From a virus, in the IMG/VR virus record IMGVR_UViG_3300020156_000011, positions 1-43,819 of that record: a DNA stretch of 43,819 bases. One strand, written 5' to 3'. Made by a program: the position numbers and the translations under genes. The notes under the pieces are model-generated. The model ran no database searches. It was given only the letters and a program-made list of their open reading frames with translations, and was not told the origin of the DNA. Shown here piece by piece: positions 22,215 through 30,992 of the stretch. Every line of letters starts with the position of its first letter. Positions within the stretch are counted from its first letter, which is position 1.

Positions 22215-24364
22215 TGGCGTTCGATCTGGAAGCCTTCGGCACGACGCGGCCCATCATCGAGGCGAACGCCCGCAAGCTGGACAAGGCCTTCGCGGACGGG
22301 TTCCGGCCCGCCGAGCGGATGTTGGTCTCGGAATGGGCGGCCAAGTATCGGCGCTTCAGCGACGACGCTCCGATCCCGGGCCGGTGGCGGCACGAAACCG
22401 CGCCCTATCTGGTCGAGATCATGGACGCCCTGTCTCCGCAGGACCCCTGCGAAGAGGTCATCCTGCGCAAATGCGCCCAGTCGGGTGGGACGGCGGCGGT
22501 CGAGAACTGGATCGGGTTCATCTCGGACCTTGCGCCGGGCCCGATGCTGTTCGTGCAGGCCACGCTGAAGGCGGGGCTTGAGTGGTCGGCCGAGAAGCTG
22601 TGGCCGATGATCGAGTCCACGCCCCGGCTGGACCCGGCGCGCGGCGGCACGATCCGCCAGCTGGGCGAGGCGACCGGCGACGGCTCGACGAAGAACAAGC
22701 TGCGGTTCGCGCGGTCGTCGTCCTATGTGGCGCTGGCCGGCGCGAACTCGGCGGCGGGGCTGCGGTCCCGCACCATGCGATACGCGGTAGAGGATGATCT
22801 CGACCAATTCCCGGACAACCTGGACGGCCAGGGTTCGCCCGAGGCGATGGTCGACCAGCGCCTGAAGGTATACCGCCGCCGCGGCCTGTCGAAACGGGCC
22901 AAGATCTCGACGCCGACGATCAAGGGCGCGAGCAAGATCGATGCGGCGTTCAGCGCCGACGGCGTGGACCGGCGCTTCGCCTGGTACGCCTGCCCGCACT
23001 GCGCCTCGCGTTTCCGGATCGTTTGGGATCCCCAGCCAGATGGCGAGCGCGACATCCAGTGGCCCGACGGCCGCCCGGAAGAGGCGTATCTGAACCCGCG
23101 CTGTTGCGGCGCCGAGGTCCAGCACTGGCAGAAGCTGGCGATGATCCGCCAGGACTGCTGGCTGTCGGAGGAGATCGACGGCGAGGCGACGCCGCTGGTG
23201 CTGACGGAAGAAGAGTTTCAGGCCCTGCGGGCCCGGATGCCGCGCAGCGTCAAGCGGGCGTTCGACATCGACGGCATGCTGACCAGCTTCCAGACCTGGG
23301 GCGACATGGCGGTCGAGTTCGTGGCCTGCCGCGGCGACCAGTTCAAGCTGATGGGCTGGACGATGTTGACCCGCGGGGCGGCGTTCGAACTGCGTGGCGC
23401 CACGCCGGACCATGAACGGCTGAAGCTGCTGCGGTCGCAGGACTGGGGCACGGGCCAGATGCCGGCGGGGCCGGTCGTGCTGACCCGCGCGAGCGACGTT
23501 CAGGGCGACGGAATCTACACCGAGCTGGTCGGCTGGGGGCCGGACGCGGAAAGCTGGTCGCTGCACCAGGCCTTCCTGCCGGGCAATACGGACGTGCCGG
23601 GCGAAGGGGCCTGGGTCGATCTGGACAGGCTGTCGCGCCAGCCGACGATCTTCCCGGGCGGGAAGGCGCTGGGGCTGGACTGGGAAGTGGTCGACGGCGG
23701 CTATCACACCAAGGCGGCCGAGGAATACGCCCGGATGCGCCCTAACCGGATGGTCGTTTTCGGCCGTTCGGGCTGGCAGCGCCCGATCCTCGGGCGCGGC
23801 GAGAACTTGAAGTATGAGCGGCAGGGCAGCCGGACTGGGTTCGCGTCCAAGAAGGCCGAGGACAAGGCCTATCTGGTCGGCGTCGATGGCGTGAAGGCCA
23901 TGTTCTACGGCTTCCTGCGTTCGACGCTGAAGCTGGCGGCGGAAGAGGCGAAGACCGGCGTGGCGGCGGAGCGCCAGCCTCGCGGCCTGTGCCATTTCAG
24001 CCGGGACACCCCCGACGAATGGTTCGAGATGGTGACGGCCGAGACGATCGTCAGCGTAATCGAGCACGGCTATCCCAAGAAGAAGTGGCAGCCCCTGCCT
24101 GGCCGGGAAAACCACTTTCTGGACTGCCGGGTCTACAACATTGCGGCCGCCGAAAAGCTGATGCTGGACACCCTGTCGGCCGCCGACTGGGCCCGGTTGA
24201 GGGCGGAGCGGTACGGGCCAAAGGATCCGCTGCAGGGCGACCTGCTGGCGGGCGCGGTCGCGATCACGCCGCCGGCCTCGCCGGTGGCGGCGAAGGCGGA
24301 AACGAAGACGGAAGCCCCCGGCCCGGGCGGCTTCGTGGACCCGGGGGAGTTCTCCTTTGACTGA
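22214..24364 (+). CDS. Terminase large subunit (GpA family)
   Basis: 716 residues, typical for lambda GpA-like terminases. MLVSEWAAKYRRFSDDAPIP is the standard family opening; VILRKCAQSGGTAAVENWIG (around 83) holds the variant P-loop; RTMRYAVEDDLDQFP is the Walker B region. The C-terminal nuclease part includes LGLDWEVVDGGYHT. It cuts concatemeric phage DNA and drives it into the prohead with ATP. Starts in overlap with the small subunit; its 3' end overlaps the gpW-like gene by 8 bases. Confidence 0.93.
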   Translation: MAFDLEAFGTTRPIIEANARKLDKAFADGFRPAERMLVSEWAAKYRRFSDDAPIPGRWRHETAPYLVEIMDALSPQDPCEEVILRKCAQSGGTAAVENWIGFISDLAPGPMLFVQATLKAGLEWSAEKLWPMIESTPRLDPARGGTIRQLGEATGDGSTKNKLRFARSSSYVALAGANSAAGLRSRTMRYAVEDDLDQFPDNLDGQGSPEAMVDQRLKVYRRRGLSKRAKISTPTIKGASKIDAAFSADGVDRRFAWYACPHCASRFRIVWDPQPDGERDIQWPDGRPEEAYLNPRCCGAEVQHWQKLAMIRQDCWLSEEIDGEATPLVLTEEEFQALRARMPRSVKRAFDIDGMLTSFQTWGDMAVEFVACRGDQFKLMGWTMLTRGAAFELRGATPDHERLKLLRSQDWGTGQMPAGPVVLTRASDVQGDGIYTELVGWGPDAESWSLHQAFLPGNTDVPGEGAWVDLDRLSRQPTIFPGGKALGLDWEVVDGGYHTKAAEEYARMRPNRMVVFGRSGWQRPILGRGENLKYERQGSRTGFASKKAEDKAYLVGVDGVKAMFYGFLRSTLKLAAEEAKTGVAAERQPRGLCHFSRDTPDEWFEMVTAETIVSVIEHGYPKKKWQPLPGRENHFLDCRVYNIAAAEKLMLDTLSAADWARLRAERYGPKDPLQGDLLAGAVAITPPASPVAAKAETKTEAPGPGGFVDPGEFSFD

Positions 24365-24569
24365 TCCGGTTGACCATGACGCCCTGATCGCTGGCCTTGA
24401 GGCCGGGCTGACCGCCGAACTTACCGTCGAGAGCGACGGCGACCGGGTCACGAACCGCAGCGTCGGGGACATCGAACGCGCCCTGAACCTTGTCGAGAGC
24501 CGCAAGGCCCGCGCGGCCAGCCCGTCGCGCCGCTCGGCGACGACGGTCGTCAGCTTCAGCCCGGAGTGA
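24357..24569 (+). CDS. gpW-like head-tail joining protein, 70 aa
   Basis: A TTG start at 24357 with a clear GGGGGAG 8-10 bases upstream. The protein, with DPVDHDALIAGLEAGLTAEL at the N-terminus and DIERALNLVESRKA, has the size and place (between terminase and portal) of lambda gpW, which completes the filled head before tail attachment. Sequence similarity is slight; position is the main evidence. Confidence 0.65.
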   Translation: MTDPVDHDALIAGLEAGLTAELTVESDGDRVTNRSVGDIERALNLVESRKARAASPSRRSATTVVSFSPE

Positions 24570-24573
24570 GGCG

Positions 24574-26076
24574 ATGAACGTCGGGCGGATGATCGACAAC
24601 GCCATCGCCGTGGTGGCGCCGACGCACGGCGCGCGCCGGATGGCGGCCCGCATCGGGGTCGAACAGATCCGCGGCTACGACGCCGCCGCCCGGAATCGTA
24701 AGACCAAGGGCTGGAAGCGCCCCTCGACCAGCCAGAACGCCGAGAACGCCCGGGCCATCCGTCTGCTATCGGCCAGCGCGGCCGACCTGTTCCGGAACAA
24801 CAAATACGCCGCCGCCGGCCTGCGCCACTATGTCGGGGCGGTCTGGGGCGACGGCATCGCGCCGATGGTCTCGCACCCGGACCCGGTCGTGCAGCAGCTG
24901 GCGCAGGACGACTGGGATCGTTGGGCCGAGTCCCGTGTGGGGGATCAGGTCGACTGGTACGGCCACGGCAAGCTGATCTGCCGCGGCATGATCGGCCCGG
25001 GCGAGAGCCTGACGCAGTGGAGCCCGGGCCGCGACGGCGAGCCGGACGGGACCGTGGTGGGGCTGGAAGGCGAGTATCTGGACGAGACCCGGACCGAACA
25101 GTCCGGCGACGCCCGGATCATCCAGGGCGTCGAGTTCCGGAACCGTCAGCGGTCCGCCTACTGGCTGTTCGACGAGCATCCCGGCGACGTGATCTTTTCG
25201 ACCTCGTGCACCTCCCGCCGGATCGACGCGCGGCACATCGACCATGTGTTCGAGAAGTTGACCCACACCCAGGCGCGCGGGGTGTCGCGCTTCGCGCCGC
25301 TGATGATGACGCTGCGGGACATTGGCGACATCGAGGACTCGCGTCGGCTGCAGGAAAAGGTCGCCAGCTGCGTCGGGATGATCCTGCAATCGCAGCCCGG
25401 GTCCGAGGTCTCGCCGCTGGTCAACAACGCCGAGGCCCAGACCGACAACCGCCCGGACATCGAGACCATCACCCCGGGCATGATCCTGCGTCCGCCCGCG
25501 GGCGTCACGGCCCACAGCTTCACCCCGGCGCCCTCGAACGAGGGGACGAACTTCATCCGCCAGCAGCTGGCCGCCGTCTCGGCCAACCTGGTCCCGTATC
25601 ACGTCCTGACCGGCGACGTGTCGCAGGCCAACTATTCGGGGCTGCGCGCCTCGCTGCTGAGCCTGTGGGGCCAGCTGGACGACGACCAGCAGAACACGAT
25701 CATTCCGCAGCTGTGCCAGCCCGCGCTGGACCGGCGAATGCAGCTGCTGGCTACGCGGACCGGCGACCGCCGCTTCCTGCAGGTCCGGGCCACCTGGGCG
25801 CTGCCGGTTCGTCGTCACGCCGATCCAGTCAAGGATCTGATGGCCGAGCTGATCGAGATCCGCAGCGGCCTGAAGCTGATCTCGCGCTCCCTGGCCGAGC
25901 GCGGCATCAACGCGGACGAACATATGCGCGAGATCAAGCGCATGAACGACCTGATCGACACGCTCGGCCTGGCGCTGGAATCCGATCCGCGCCGGGTGAC
26001 CAAGAGCGGCGTCTTGCAGGCGGCGACCGGCTACCTCTTGCCCAAGGGTGAGGGGGAGGCGGCGGCCGCCGACTAA
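24574..26076 (+). CDS. Portal protein (lambda family)
   Basis: 500 residues from ATG 24574, preceded by GGAGTGAGG. Family blocks: GYDAAARNRKTKGWKRP, NKYAAAGLRHYVGAVWGDGI, the RGVSRFAPLMMTLRDIGDIE segment and TGDVSQANYSGLRASLLSLW. It forms the twelve-subunit ring at one head vertex through which DNA enters and leaves. It follows terminase and precedes the capsid fusion as in other phages of this group. Confidence 0.93.
   Translation: MNVGRMIDNAIAVVAPTHGARRMAARIGVEQIRGYDAAARNRKTKGWKRPSTSQNAENARAIRLLSASAADLFRNNKYAAAGLRHYVGAVWGDGIAPMVSHPDPVVQQLAQDDWDRWAESRVGDQVDWYGHGKLICRGMIGPGESLTQWSPGRDGEPDGTVVGLEGEYLDETRTEQSGDARIIQGVEFRNRQRSAYWLFDEHPGDVIFSTSCTSRRIDARHIDHVFEKLTHTQARGVSRFAPLMMTLRDIGDIEDSRRLQEKVASCVGMILQSQPGSEVSPLVNNAEAQTDNRPDIETITPGMILRPPAGVTAHSFTPAPSNEGTNFIRQQLAAVSANLVPYHVLTGDVSQANYSGLRASLLSLWGQLDDDQQNTIIPQLCQPALDRRMQLLATRTGDRRFLQVRATWALPVRRHADPVKDLMAELIEIRSGLKLISRSLAERGINADEHMREIKRMNDLIDTLGLALESDPRRVTKSGVLQAATGYLLPKGEGEAAAAD
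24621..24637. repeat. Dispersed palindrome, degenerate copy
   Basis: GACGCACGGCGCGCGCC: the left arm is exact and the right arm has two changes. Inside the portal gene, encoding THGAR. Confidence 0.5.
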
Positions 26077-26089
26077 CCGGGGGACACCC

Positions 26090-28258
26090 ATGAAGACGAC
26101 CACCCTGCTGGCGGCGGCGGCTTTGATGGCCGCCGCGCCGATGACCCGAGACGCGCCGAACGGCGCGGAAGACCGTCGGGCCTCGCCCCCGTCAGGCCCT
26201 CAGATGCGTTTCGCCGGCTTCCTGCCCAGCAGCTACAACGCCGAGGCCCGCACGGTCGAACTGGACCTGACGGTCGGCGCGGCCGTGAACCGCGGCTGGT
26301 TCGTCGAGGAATTGGCTGTTTCGGCTGAAGCGATCGATCTCGGCCGCGTCGCGCGGGGGCTTGTGCCTCTGCTGGACACGCACAATCGCTGGGGCATCAA
26401 CGCCATTCTCGGCAATCTGGTCTCGACGCGCTTTGAGACCATTTCCGGCAAAACCACCCTGGTCGGCGTCGTCAAGTTCACCGAAACCGCCGCTGGCCGA
26501 GAGGCAGAAGGCATGGTCGCCCGGGGCGAACTGCGCGGCGTTTCGATCGGCTACGACCCCAAGGCCTGGGAAGTCGTGTCGATCGACAAGGACACCGAAA
26601 TTCGCACCTGGCGCGCGACTTCCTGGGAGCTTCTGGAAGTCACGCTCTGCCCTGTTCCCGCCGACCCCGCCGCCGGGGTGCGCTCGGCGGCCTCTTCCCC
26701 CGGCGCCCTCGATTCCAACGGCGCTTCCGCCACCCAGGAGACTGAAGAAATGATCCGTTCGCGTCTGATGGGCGGCGCCGCCGCCTCGGCTCTGGCCGCC
26801 AATCTCGCCCCGCCGGACGATACGTCTGGCGCCGCCGGCGCTGCGCCTGTCCTCTCGGACACCCGCACGGCTGAACCTGCTCCGCAGGTCCCGGCTCAGG
26901 CCGCCGCCGCCGCCCCGTCCGGCGGTGAGGCTGCCCGGTCGGCGCCGAACGCCTCGGGCGCTCCGCCGTCCAACGGCGTGACCCGTTTCGGCGCCGTTGA
27001 AGCTCTCGGCTTCGCCGCGGACGCCGCCGCCTTTGGCCTGACCGCGCGTGGCGCGGCCCTGGTCGAACAGAACGAGCGCGGCGAGATCAGCGTCGAGACC
27101 GCCCGCGCCACCCTGCTGCGCGAGGCCGGAGAGGCCCAACGCGCCGCCACCTCGGGCGCCCCCCAAGCGCCCGCGTTCGGAGCCGGGGCCCGGTCCAGCG
27201 ATGGCAACGCCCTCGCGACCCGCCAGCACGCCATCGACGCCATCGTCGCCAGGGTGCTGGGCACGACGCCTGATCCCGCGGCCCGCGAATTCGTGGGCCT
27301 GCGCCTGCTGGAGATGGCCGCGCTTCGCGCCGGTCTGAGCCCGCGGGAGCGAGACCCGATCACCATTCTGCGCGCGGCCCACACCACCTCGGATTTCCCG
27401 ATGATCCTCGAGGCGGCCGCCAACAAGATCCTGATCGAGCGGTACAAGCTGGCGGAACCGACCTTCCGCCCGATCGCCCGCCGCCGCGATCTGCGCGACT
27501 TCAAGCCGACGAAGCTGCTCTCGATGGGCGATTTCCCGACCCTGCTGCCCTATGCCGAGGACGGCGAGATCAAGTCGGGCACGATCAACGAGGGCCGGGA
27601 GTCCGTCGTGCTGGGGTCGTATGGCCGCATCCTTCGCCTGACCCGTCAGGCCATCGTCAACGATGATCTGAGCGCCTTCGACGACGTGTTCGGCTCGATC
27701 GGATCGATGATCGCCCAGTTCGAGAACGCCACGTTCTGGGCGGTGCATGCACTGAACAGCTGGCGCGGGCCGAACCTGTCGGATGGCAAGTCGGTGTTCC
27801 ATGCCGATCACGGAAACTACACCGGCACGGGCACGGCTCCTTCGGTGGCCAGCTTGGGCATTGGCCGGGCCTCGATCCGGAAGCAGACCAACATCGACGG
27901 CAACCCGCTCGATCTGGCTGCGAAATACATCGTCGTCGGCCCCGACAGCGAGACCACGGTCGATGCGCTGGTGGCGACCATCACCCCGAACGCTGTGGCT
28001 GGCGTCAATCCGTTCAGCGGCAAGCTCACCCCGATCGTCTCGGGCGCGATCCCCGACTACGCCTGGGAACTGTACGCCGATCCGGCCATGGCCCCGGTCT
28101 GGTCCTACGGCTATCTGGCCGACGCGCCCGGCCCTCGCGTGCTGACAGAAGAGCAGTTCAACGTGGACGGCGTCGCCTTCCGCGCCACTCTGGACTTCTA
28201 CGCCGGGGCCACGGACTTCCGCGGCGGCTACCGCAACGCCGGCGCCGCGCCGTCCTAG
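26090..28258 (+). CDS. Prohead protease-major capsid protein fusion
   Basis: 722 residues from ATG 26090. Residues about 40-215 form an S78-type prohead protease: LVPLLDTHNR gives catalytic His98, and ARGELRGVSIGY gives Ser152. A low-complexity Ala/Pro linker (about 215-300) is followed by a helical scaffold-like part (TRQHAIDAIVARVLG) and the capsid domain (about 410-722: DFPMILEAAANKILIERYK, FPTLLPYAEDGEIKSGTINE, NATFWAVHALN). The protease should release itself from the shell protein during maturation. The first 20 residues look like a signal peptide, odd for a capsid gene. Terminator follows. Confidence 0.9.
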   Translation: MKTTTLLAAAALMAAAPMTRDAPNGAEDRRASPPSGPQMRFAGFLPSSYNAEARTVELDLTVGAAVNRGWFVEELAVSAEAIDLGRVARGLVPLLDTHNRWGINAILGNLVSTRFETISGKTTLVGVVKFTETAAGREAEGMVARGELRGVSIGYDPKAWEVVSIDKDTEIRTWRATSWELLEVTLCPVPADPAAGVRSAASSPGALDSNGASATQETEEMIRSRLMGGAAASALAANLAPPDDTSGAAGAAPVLSDTRTAEPAPQVPAQAAAAAPSGGEAARSAPNASGAPPSNGVTRFGAVEALGFAADAAAFGLTARGAALVEQNERGEISVETARATLLREAGEAQRAATSGAPQAPAFGAGARSSDGNALATRQHAIDAIVARVLGTTPDPAAREFVGLRLLEMAALRAGLSPRERDPITILRAAHTTSDFPMILEAAANKILIERYKLAEPTFRPIARRRDLRDFKPTKLLSMGDFPTLLPYAEDGEIKSGTINEGRESVVLGSYGRILRLTRQAIVNDDLSAFDDVFGSIGSMIAQFENATFWAVHALNSWRGPNLSDGKSVFHADHGNYTGTGTAPSVASLGIGRASIRKQTNIDGNPLDLAAKYIVVGPDSETTVDALVATITPNAVAGVNPFSGKLTPIVSGAIPDYAWELYADPAMAPVWSYGYLADAPGPRVLTEEQFNVDGVAFRATLDFYAGATDFRGGYRNAGAAPS

Positions 28259-28282
28259 TCCACAGTCTCCTGCTGACCCTTT

Positions 28283-28315
28283 CCGGGGCCGCTTCGGCGG
28301 CCCCGGTCCCTTTTG
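28283..28315 (+). terminator. Hairpin terminator after the capsid gene
   Basis: A perfect 10-bp stem, CCGGGGCCGC and GCGGCCCCGG, with a TTCG loop, followed by TCCC and TTTT. It probably trims rather than ends late transcription and so raises capsid mRNA over downstream genes. Confidence 0.75.
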
Positions 28316-28344
28316 CGATCCGCAGACGAGAACTCGCCGCTTCC

Positions 28345-28361
28345 GACGCACGCCGTGCGCC
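28345..28361. repeat. Dispersed palindrome, copy 6 (intergenic)
   Basis: GACGCACGCCGTGCGCC; 15-bp perfect centre. In the gap between the capsid and decoration genes, just after the terminator, so not protein-coding. Confidence 0.85.
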
Positions 28362-28423
28362 GGTGGCGACGTGTCTTCGCCGGCGGCAGTCGTCCGGCTT
28401 CTCCAGCGCAAGGAACAACCGAT

Positions 28424-28756
28424 ATGCGTAACCACATCTTCCGGGGCATCGGCCTGCCCCTGATCGCCCCGTCGGGCGGCGTCGTTTCGGGCACGGGCGT
28501 GAAGATCGGCTCGATCATCGCCATCCCGTCGACCGACGCGGCCGAGGGCGAGACCTTCAATGGCGACACCGAGGGGTGTTTTGAACACGCCGCGGCGACC
28601 GGCCAGGCCTGGACCCAGGGCGCGTTGCTCTACTGGGACAACACGGCCAAGAACTTCACCACCACCTCGACCAGCAACACCAAGGCCGGCGTCGCGATCT
28701 CGGCCAAGGAGTCGGCCGCGGCGGTGGGCGAGGTGAAGCTGATCCCCAGCATCTAG
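28424..28756 (+). CDS. DUF2190 head decoration-type protein, 110 aa
   Basis: ATG 28424 with AAGGAACAACC upstream. Segments GVKIGSIIAIPSTDAAEGET, ATGQAWTQGALLYWDNTAKN and FTTTSTSNTKAGVAISAKES match the beta-rich DUF2190 family that sits after capsid genes and decorates or stabilises the shell. No membrane part or signal. Confidence 0.85.
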   Translation: MRNHIFRGIGLPLIAPSGGVVSGTGVKIGSIIAIPSTDAAEGETFNGDTEGCFEHAAATGQAWTQGALLYWDNTAKNFTTTSTSNTKAGVAISAKESAAAVGEVKLIPSI

Positions 28757-28765
28757 GGCCCCGCC

Positions 28766-29077
28766 GTGTCTTTCGCCGAGGTTGTGGTGCGACAGCAAGA
28801 GGCTGTGTTCCGCCGCCTCGGCGAGGATGCCACCTGGTCGGGGGTGGCGGATCCGGTACGGGTCCGGTTCGCTGAGCGGGACGAGATGGCCAGCTGGTCG
28901 GACTCCCGGACGGTTCATCTGGCGCGGTTCGTTCGGGTCCGTCGATCCCAGGTCCCGGCGCCGGCGTCGGGGGACGTGATCACCCGGACCGAGCATGGCG
29001 ACCAGCAGCTGGTCGTGATCGAGACGCCGACGCTGGACCGCAAGGGCGTCTGGCTGTGCGCCGTCAAGGAGGCGTGA
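28766..29077 (+). CDS. Head-tail joining (neck) protein, 103 aa
   Basis: GTG 28766. RLGEDATWSGVADPVRVRFA and QVPAPASGDVITRTEHGDQQ give the beta-barrel pattern of FII-like head-tail connectors. It lies between decoration and tail terminator genes, as expected for a neck component. Function from context and size. Confidence 0.65.
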   Translation: MSFAEVVVRQQEAVFRRLGEDATWSGVADPVRVRFAERDEMASWSDSRTVHLARFVRVRRSQVPAPASGDVITRTEHGDQQLVVIETPTLDRKGVWLCAVKEA

Positions 29078-29080
29078 GCC

Positions 29081-29494
29081 ATGGCCGGTGAACGCGAGGC
29101 GGTACTGGCCGCGCTGGAGTCTTTGGCGATCGCTGCCCTGCCGGGCGCGGACGTGAAGCGGAACCGCAGCGAAGCGACCCGGCTGGGCCCCGCAGGGGCG
29201 GTCAGCCTGTATGACGGGGATCCGGGCGAGCCCGAGATCGACCTGTCGCCCCCGATCTATAACTACGCTCACCGAATCCCGGTCGTGTTCGCGGCCGCGT
29301 CGCCGGCGGCGCTTGATCTGCTGCACCGGGCGCTGGGCGCCGCCGTCGAGGCGGACCGGACCCTGGGCGGCCGGTGTCAGTACCTCGAGACGGTCGCTCC
29401 GGATGTCGAGCCGCTGGATGTGGCCGGCGCTGAGGCCTCGGCCCAGTCCGAAGGCGCCATCGTGGCGCACTATTCAACCAAATCCCCCCTGTAG
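29081..29494 (+). CDS. Tail terminator-like protein, 137 aa
   Basis: REAVLAALESLAIAALPGAD at the start, a central YNYAHRIPVVFAAASPAALD and a long helical C-terminus fit the minor tail/tail-completion proteins found between neck and tail tube genes. The terminator caps the tail tube and fits it to the head. Assignment is mostly by order. Confidence 0.6.
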   Translation: MAGEREAVLAALESLAIAALPGADVKRNRSEATRLGPAGAVSLYDGDPGEPEIDLSPPIYNYAHRIPVVFAAASPAALDLLHRALGAAVEADRTLGGRCQYLETVAPDVEPLDVAGAEASAQSEGAIVAHYSTKSPL

Positions 29495-29503
29495 GAGGCT
29501 CCC

Positions 29504-30796
29504 ATGGGTCGCGCACGCGGTGCGAACGCTCAGATCGCGTTCGCCTTTTCGACGGCTGGCTACGGCTCGGTTCCGACGACCGGGTTCCGGCCCGTGCCGA
29601 TGGTCTCGGTCGATCTGGGCGAGGACCAAGGCCTGCAGGAAGACGATCTGCTGGGCCTCGGCCGCGAGGAGCGGGAGGCGGACGAGGGGGTCATCAACAA
29701 TGAGGGCGGCTCGGTCGTGCCTGTCGACCTGCGCAACTTCGGCTATTGGCTGAAGCTGTTGCTGGGCGAGCCGGTCACCTCGGCGGGCGTGGCCGCGACC
29801 GGATCGGTTCTGATCACCGGCCAGCCGGCCAACAACTCGGTCCTGACCGTGAACGGAACCGATGTCACCTTCGTCACCGGCACGGCCGGGGCGGGACAGG
29901 TCAAGGTCGGAGCCACGATCGCCGAGACCCTGGCCAACCTGGTCGCCTTCCTGAACGCCAGCGCCGACGCCTCGATCGACGACGCCACCTATTCGGCGGA
30001 CGTGGACGGCGCGACCCTGATCATCGAGCACGACACCCTGGGGACGGCCGGCAACGCCTTCACCCTGGCCAAGGGCACGTCGCCGGTTCCGGACGTGACC
30101 CTGTCCGGCGCGACCCTGACGGGCGGCGCGGCCTCCGGCGCCTATAACCACGTTTTCACCGCGGGCCAGCTGAGCCACCCGGACGCGGCGGTGCAGATCA
30201 CCAACCCGGAAGTGCCGCAGTCGCGCATGAACTGGGGCGTGATGGCCGACTCGATGTCGATCCAGGGGCAGCGCTCGGGCCTGCTGAACGCCAGCCTGCA
30301 GCTGGTGGCGCAGGGCGAGACCAAGGACGCGGCCAGCATGGCCGGGACGCTGGGGGATGCATTCGAAGTCGAGCGCTTCAGCCAGTTCACGGGCCAGATC
30401 GAGGCCGATCATGTGCCGCTGGCCCGGGTCGAGACCTTCACCCTGCGGATCGCCAACAATCTGGACAAGGACGAGTCGATCCGCCGCGACGGCCGTATCG
30501 GCGGCGCCGACCCGGGCAAGCTGACGGTCGGTCTGAACCTGACCCTGCGCTTCGCCGACACGGTGATGCAGGCGCGGGCCGAGGCCGGAACCCCGCTGCG
30601 GATGACGGTCGGCTGGCGGATCAGCGCCACGAAGCGGCTGGACTTCATCATGGACAACGTCCGGCTGCCGCGCAGCAAGGTGCCACTGTCGGGCCCGGGC
30701 GGGATCCGGGTCAGCTATTCGGCCCGCGCCCTGAAGCGGCTGGCCAGCCAGAACGCCTTGCGCGCGGTGCTGGTGAACGACGTCGCCAGCTACTGA
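29504..30796 (+). CDS. Tail tube protein with inserted domain
   Basis: 430 residues, long for a tail tube protein. The N-terminal (about 1-90) and C-terminal (about 225-430) parts look like one tail tube fold: FRPVPMVSVDLGEDQGLQED and later LARVETFTLRIANNLDKDES. Between them (about 100-200) is an extra domain, NNSVLTVNGTDVTFVTGTAG, IAETLANLVAFLNASADASI and GNAFTLAKGT, a pattern recurring in phage tail and decoration proteins. The extra domain probably sits on the outside of the tube. AGGAGG-like site upstream of ATG 29504. Confidence 0.82.
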   Translation: MGRARGANAQIAFAFSTAGYGSVPTTGFRPVPMVSVDLGEDQGLQEDDLLGLGREEREADEGVINNEGGSVVPVDLRNFGYWLKLLLGEPVTSAGVAATGSVLITGQPANNSVLTVNGTDVTFVTGTAGAGQVKVGATIAETLANLVAFLNASADASIDDATYSADVDGATLIIEHDTLGTAGNAFTLAKGTSPVPDVTLSGATLTGGAASGAYNHVFTAGQLSHPDAAVQITNPEVPQSRMNWGVMADSMSIQGQRSGLLNASLQLVAQGETKDAASMAGTLGDAFEVERFSQFTGQIEADHVPLARVETFTLRIANNLDKDESIRRDGRIGGADPGKLTVGLNLTLRFADTVMQARAEAGTPLRMTVGWRISATKRLDFIMDNVRLPRSKVPLSGPGGIRVSYSARALKRLASQNALRAVLVNDVASY

Positions 30797-30803
30797 TCCG
30801 CCT

Positions 30804-30820
30804 GACGCACGGCGTGCGTC
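30804..30820. repeat. Dispersed 17-bp palindrome, copy 7 (intergenic)
   Basis: GACGCACGGCGTGCGTC, exact, 8 bases after the tail tube stop, in a 196-base gap that also has a terminator-like hairpin. The rest of the gap (30821-30942) shows nothing I recognise. Confidence 0.88.
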
Positions 30821-30942
30821 GCTCCCTTCAACCGAATACCCGAGAGGGCGGTCTGGTACGGCTCGCAAGGCCCCCAGCACCTGTATGTGGAACGCGCCGG
30901 CCCAGTCCGGAGCGTAGGGGTTCAGCCCGCCGCCCGTTAGAC

Positions 30943-30972
30943 GAAGCCCCGCCGGTTCCCCGGCGGGGCTTC
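30943..30972 (+). terminator. Strong hairpin before the tail chaperone
   Basis: A perfect 13-bp stem (GAAGCCCCGCCGG with its complement) around TTCC, followed by ACCCATTT, a poor T-run. It lies 21 bases before the tail chaperone start. Attenuator or mRNA stabiliser between the abundant tail tube and chaperone messages is likely. Confidence 0.65.
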
Positions 30973-30992
30973 ACCCATTTCCAGAGAGCCCC

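Noticed and set aside
26192-29470. Open frame of more than 1,000 codons on the minus strand opposite the capsid and neck genes
   Set aside because: It is the high-GC mirror of real genes: amino-acid content is biased to Arg/Gly/Ala/Asp, no domain is visible, and it crosses several well-supported plus-strand genes. The same holds for 32277-35099, 17792-20047 and 22085-24505.
30821-30942. Possible tRNA (GGTTCAGCCC resembles a T-loop)
   Set aside because: No 5-bp T-stem pairs around it, no acceptor stem fits at tRNA distance, and the conserved A after the purine is missing. No tRNA was found elsewhere.
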